Shown here piece by piece: positions 60,932-64,000 of a DNA stretch of 64,000 bases. Made by a program: the position numbers and the translations under genes. The notes under the pieces were generated by a model. It saw only the letters and a list, made by a program, of their open reading frames with translations, was not told the origin of the DNA and searched no databases. Source of the stretch: Spirochaetae bacterium HGW-Spirochaetae-4 (lineage in GTDB: Bacteria > Spirochaetota > Spirochaetia > Sphaerochaetales > Sphaerochaetaceae); assembly GCA_002839335.1 (NCBI GenBank), contig PGXU01000002.1:45700-109699 (forward strand), written 5' to 3'. How positions within the stretch are numbered: the first letter of the stretch is position 1; every line of letters starts with the position of its first letter.

Positions 60932-62422
60932 GTGAACCTGTTGCGAAAATTCAGGGAAACCGCGTTGTCTGTCATCCCGATTGTTGTCATCGTCGTCATC
61001 CTCAATCTTACGATCGCCCCGGTAGGCTGGCCCGCGGTCGGACAGTTTGCCTTGGGAGCGGTCTCCATCATCGTGGGACTCAGCCTCTTCCTGCTCGGCA
61101 CCGATATCGGAATCGTTCCGGTTGGACAACGCACCGGTGCGGCGTTGATGCAAAAGCGGAATCTCCCACTGTTGCTGGCCTCCGGTTTCATCATCGGTCT
61201 CATCATCACCATTGCCGAACCACAAGTCCAAGTCCTTGCCCAACAGGTCTCGCTCCTCGCCCCGCACGTCTCACGCAACTCGCTGGTCTTGGCCATTTCA
61301 CTGGGAGTCGGGCTCTTCGTCTCCATCGCCTTCGCCCGAATTGTGTTGGCCGTTTCCTACCGTTGGGTACTTATCGGATTCTATGCCATCGTCGCGGTCC
61401 TTTCCATTCTGGTCGACACGTTTTTCCTTGGCATCGCGTTCGATGCCGGAGGAGCGACCACCGGTCCCATGACCGTACCCTTCATCCTTGCTCTTGGTGT
61501 TGGTGTCGCAGCGGTCCGCAAAAGCGGGAGTAGCGAGCAGGACAGTTTCGGTCTCGTCGGTATCGCCTCCATCGGTCCCATTTCAGCTGTGCTGGTCATG
61601 GGTCTGATAGGGAAAGCCTCTGTCGAGGGAGCCCCGGTCGGAACGGCAACCGGAGCCGCGTCCTCCGGTTTGCATCTGGGAAACCTCATCGGCTCGAGCG
61701 CACTCGAAGTCTTGCAGGCCTTGGGACCGTTGGCACTCTTGTTCATCCTGTTCCAATTCACCCTGTTGCACCAACAGCGGCGGCAACTGATCAGGATGGT
61801 CGAAGGCCTGGTCTATGCTGCGATCGGATTGGTACTCTTCTTGACAGGGATCAATGGAGCGTTCATGCCGATCGGGGCCACCATCGGATCGCTGATCGGT
61901 GCTTCCCCCTACCTGTGGATATTGATTCCCATCGGCATGTTCCTCGGGGCGGTCGTAGTCCTGGCCGAGCCGGCCGTTTGGGTATTGACCGACCAGGTCC
62001 GCGATGTATCCGGTGGTTCCATCAGAAAATCGCTGGTACTCGTATTCTTCTCGATCGGTGTCTCACTGGCAGTGGGTCTCGCCATGGTGAGGATCGTATT
62101 CCGGCTGCCCCTATCCTATTTCCTGATCCCCGGCTATGCGTTGGCACTGCTGTTGACGTTCCGCTGTCCTCCGTTGTTCACCGCGATAGCCTTCGATTCG
62201 GGTGGAGTCGCCTCGGGTCCCATGTCCAGCTCCTTCCTGTTAGCCTTCTCGTTGGGGGCTTCGGCAGCAGCTGGGGGTGATCCGTTCGCCGATGCGTTCG
62301 GAATCGTTGCTTTGATTGCCATGACACCGCTGGTTACCATACAACTGCTCGGATTGCTGTATCGAACAAGAAACACCAAGGACCACCAATCGTCCCTGGA
62401 GAGGAATGCTGCCTATGAATGA
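60932..62422 (+). CDS. DUF1538 membrane protein (tandem units)
   Basis: The 496-residue protein has about 12-14 membrane segments in two repeats. Repeat 1 has FLLGTDIGIVPVGQRTGAAL and DAGGATTGPMTVPFILALGVG. Repeat 2 has FLTGINGAFMPIGATIGSLI and DSGGVASGPMSSSFLLAFSLG. These are the signatures of DUF1538, a family of unknown transport function often paired with P-II proteins. The start is GTG 60932 with AAGGAGAGG upstream. It overlaps the P-II gene by 8 nt, so the two are coupled. Confidence 0.93.
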   Translation: MNLLRKFRETALSVIPIVVIVVILNLTIAPVGWPAVGQFALGAVSIIVGLSLFLLGTDIGIVPVGQRTGAALMQKRNLPLLLASGFIIGLIITIAEPQVQVLAQQVSLLAPHVSRNSLVLAISLGVGLFVSIAFARIVLAVSYRWVLIGFYAIVAVLSILVDTFFLGIAFDAGGATTGPMTVPFILALGVGVAAVRKSGSSEQDSFGLVGIASIGPISAVLVMGLIGKASVEGAPVGTATGAASSGLHLGNLIGSSALEVLQALGPLALLFILFQFTLLHQQRRQLIRMVEGLVYAAIGLVLFLTGINGAFMPIGATIGSLIGASPYLWILIPIGMFLGAVVVLAEPAVWVLTDQVRDVSGGSIRKSLVLVFFSIGVSLAVGLAMVRIVFRLPLSYFLIPGYALALLLTFRCPPLFTAIAFDSGGVASGPMSSSFLLAFSLGASAAAGGDPFADAFGIVALIAMTPLVTIQLLGLLYRTRNTKDHQSSLERNAAYE

Positions 62423-63119
62423 AGCCATGCAAACCGTCTTCCTACATGCCAAACTACTGCTCAGCATCGTACAACTGGGCATTGGAGAACAATTGGTCGA
62501 TGCGACCAAAGCTGCCGGTGCAAGGGGTGGGACCATACTGCTCGGAACCGGTGTAGCCGAGAATGCCATCCTGCACATGTTGGGAATGGGAGATTCGGAG
62601 AAGGAGATAGTCCTGACGCTGCTCGCCGACCAGGAGGTGGAAACGGTGTTGGCAGCATTACATCATTTCAGACGGAACAAACGGCTGGCATGCGGTATCG
62701 CCATGCTACTCGACGTTCCACAGATATTGCGGCACAGCAGCCATCCGCTGCCGTCCGAGTCGCAAGAAACAGAAGACAAAAGGAGAAACCCCATGGATAG
62801 TCCACACACTTTGATCACCTGCATCGTAAATAAAGGAGCCGCCGACGAAGTCATGGATGCGGCGCGTGAGGCCGGCGCCACCGGAGGGACCATCCTCGCG
62901 GCACGTGGTACCGGAAAAGAAGAGGATGTGAAGTTTTTCGGTGTACAACTGGTACCGGAGAAGGAGATGCTGATGGTTCTTGTCGGCGCTGGTTTGACGG
63001 GAAAGGTTCTGGAAGCTATCCGCGCTGTGCCTTGTCTGGCCGAACCTGGGGCGGGAATCGCCTTCTGTATCGATGTCGAGCGGTTCATGACCTTGGGTGG
63101 CAAGCTTCCGGTCAGTTGA
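62415..63119 (+). CDS. Tandem P-II-like protein paired with DUF1538
   Basis: The 234-residue protein contains two P-II-type ferredoxin-like domains. The first (about 10-105) has AAGARGGTILLGTG and the second (about 130-230) has AREAGATGGTILAARGTG and EKEMLMVLVGAG. The canonical T-loop tyrosine is not seen. P-II domains bind ATP, ADP or 2-oxoglutarate and gate transporters, so it probably controls the neighbouring DUF1538 protein. ATG 62415 has GGAGAGG 10 nt upstream. It converges with the dihydroorotase-like gene, overlapping by 8 nt. Confidence 0.9.
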   Translation: MNEAMQTVFLHAKLLLSIVQLGIGEQLVDATKAAGARGGTILLGTGVAENAILHMLGMGDSEKEIVLTLLADQEVETVLAALHHFRRNKRLACGIAMLLDVPQILRHSSHPLPSESQETEDKRRNPMDSPHTLITCIVNKGAADEVMDAAREAGATGGTILAARGTGKEEDVKFFGVQLVPEKEMLMVLVGAGLTGKVLEAIRAVPCLAEPGAGIAFCIDVERFMTLGGKLPVS

Positions 63120-64000
63120 TGCTTGCGAACGGGTCCCACGGATAGGCGTTGCGGGCGTCTTCCAAGACAACCGCATGTTCCTCCGTTGTGGGAACACGGA
63201 CAGGAAGGTCGAAACCGAATACTTGGCACGCCCGTAATCCGCACAGTTGCCCAAGGTGCCGCTCCGATACCCCGTACGACCTGAGTCGCTCGATGAGCAA
63301 CACGGTGCCGGCAAAACCAGGGATTCCCGATGCGCCCGCATGCTTGTCCGCCAACGTATGGGGAGCATGGTCGCTTTCTATCCAATCGATGCTTCCGTCA
63401 CACAAGGCGGCGAACACCGCATCGCGATCGGAGGCAGGACGCAACGGAGGATTCATCTTGCACAGGTGTCCCGGCGTACCGGCAACCGAATCATCCAACA
63501 ATGCGTGATGGGCCGTAGCCCCACAGGTAATTCGCATACCATCGGCCCGGGCGGCACGAACCAGGGCAATCGCACCGGCAGTCGAGATGTGGGCGATATG
63601 GAGGGTACCGGCAAATCCCGACTCCATTGCGAATGCTATCTGGTCGGCGACCGAAGCGATCTCCGCTTTGGGCCCCCTTGCCAACGTATGGCTCTCCGGT
63701 CTCGAAGGATCCCACAGGTCCGGGAGCATCTCCGATTCCTTCTCGCAATGGACAGCCAGGACTCCAGCAAATCCGAGACGTGCCAAGCTTTTGTAGATCG
63801 ATTCCTGCAACTCAATCGTGGTCAATCCCATATTGCCCGTCGAGTGCCCGGCGAACATTTTCAGTCCGACCACCGTTGGAAACAATTCGGCATGGATGGA
63901 TACGATGTTGTCGATCTGGTCAGTATCGGCAGTCACACCGCCATATACGCCGTAGAAGATGTCGTTCCCAACTGCCTCCGCTACGGTTGCCGCTGCCATC
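63112..64000 (-). CDS. Dihydroorotase-like amidohydrolase, 5' end cut by window
   Basis: At least 296 residues of the C-terminal part are inside the window, and the frame is open to the right edge. It has the amidohydrolase metal ligands GLKMFAGHSTG (the carbamylated Lys), VHCEKES, LHIAHISTAGA, GATAHHALL and ESDHAPHT, as in type-I dihydroorotases and related hydantoinases. Dihydroorotase makes dihydroorotate in pyrimidine synthesis. The HPHT/Asp region is complete, so the enzyme should be active. The true start is beyond the edge. Confidence 0.88.
   Translation of the reverse strand, partial: MAAATVAEAVGNDIFYGVYGGVTADTDQIDNIVSIHAELFPTVVGLKMFAGHSTGNMGLTTIELQESIYKSLARLGFAGVLAVHCEKESEMLPDLWDPSRPESHTLARGPKAEIASVADQIAFAMESGFAGTLHIAHISTAGAIALVRAARADGMRITCGATAHHALLDDSVAGTPGHLCKMNPPLRPASDRDAVFAALCDGSIDWIESDHAPHTLADKHAGASGIPGFAGTVLLIERLRSYGVSERHLGQLCGLRACQVFGFDLPVRVPTTEEHAVVLEDARNAYPWDPFASIN

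Overview
The window looks like chromosome from a saccharolytic spirochaete, most likely a Sphaerochaeta relative. The pointers are the gene order ispE-spoVG-tRNA-Gln-rplY-pth-tilS-ftsH, a large stock of sugar ABC transporters, many outer-membrane barrels, and GC near 50 percent. This placement is an inference from gene content. Genes are densely packed, and neighbouring genes often overlap by 4-35 nt. No rRNA, CRISPR array, integrase or insertion sequence is visible.

Region 1 (1-12.3 kb, mostly minus strand) makes and decorates a surface glycan. It holds a bifunctional L-fucose salvage enzyme (fkp, cut by the left edge) and a GT11 fucosyltransferase. An AT-rich stretch with a Wzy-like polymerase on the plus strand follows. 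Then comes a tightly coupled minus-strand operon: LicD-type transferase, cytidylyltransferase-PEP mutase fusion, phosphonopyruvate decarboxylase, SDR epimerase/dehydratase, sugar-type nucleotidyltransferase, Rossmann dehydrogenase and metallophosphoesterase. This reads as a phosphonate-glycan pathway: PEP to phosphonopyruvate to phosphonoacetaldehyde, then reduction or amination, CTP activation, and transfer by LicD.

Region 2 (12.4-27.9 kb) is about envelope export. It has five Wzi-like capsule-assembly barrels, a short Omp85-type protein with one POTRA-like domain, an AsmA-like protein, a GT4 glycosyltransferase, a WbaP/WcaJ-type initiating phosphotransferase and a spirochaete-type secreted protein of unknown role.

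Region 3 (28-40 kb) is sugar uptake and metabolism. A DUF2148 ferredoxin-like gene is followed by a GntR/FadR-type regulator with two perfect palindromic operators. That regulator heads an operon of split transketolase, a CUT1 ABC transporter lacking its ATPase, and a cupin. A minus-strand CUT2 (ribose-type) ABC operon ends with a LacI-type regulator and has a perfect LacI-type operator upstream.

Region 4 (40-49.2 kb) is signalling: a diguanylate cyclase, a lipoprotein with thirteen InlB-type repeats, a hybrid histidine kinase ending in a response-regulator and LuxR output, and gpsA. It closes with a noncoding repeat cluster.

Region 5 (49.2-64 kb) is housekeeping on the minus strand: plsC-like, glutamate-symporter-like, SMUG1-like glycosylase, ispE, spoVG, tRNA-Gln, rplY, pth, tilS, ftsH and lepA. 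A plus-strand pair, DUF1538 membrane protein plus tandem P-II protein, and a partial dihydroorotase-like gene finish the window. An 80-nt noncoding repeat occurs both here and beside lepA.
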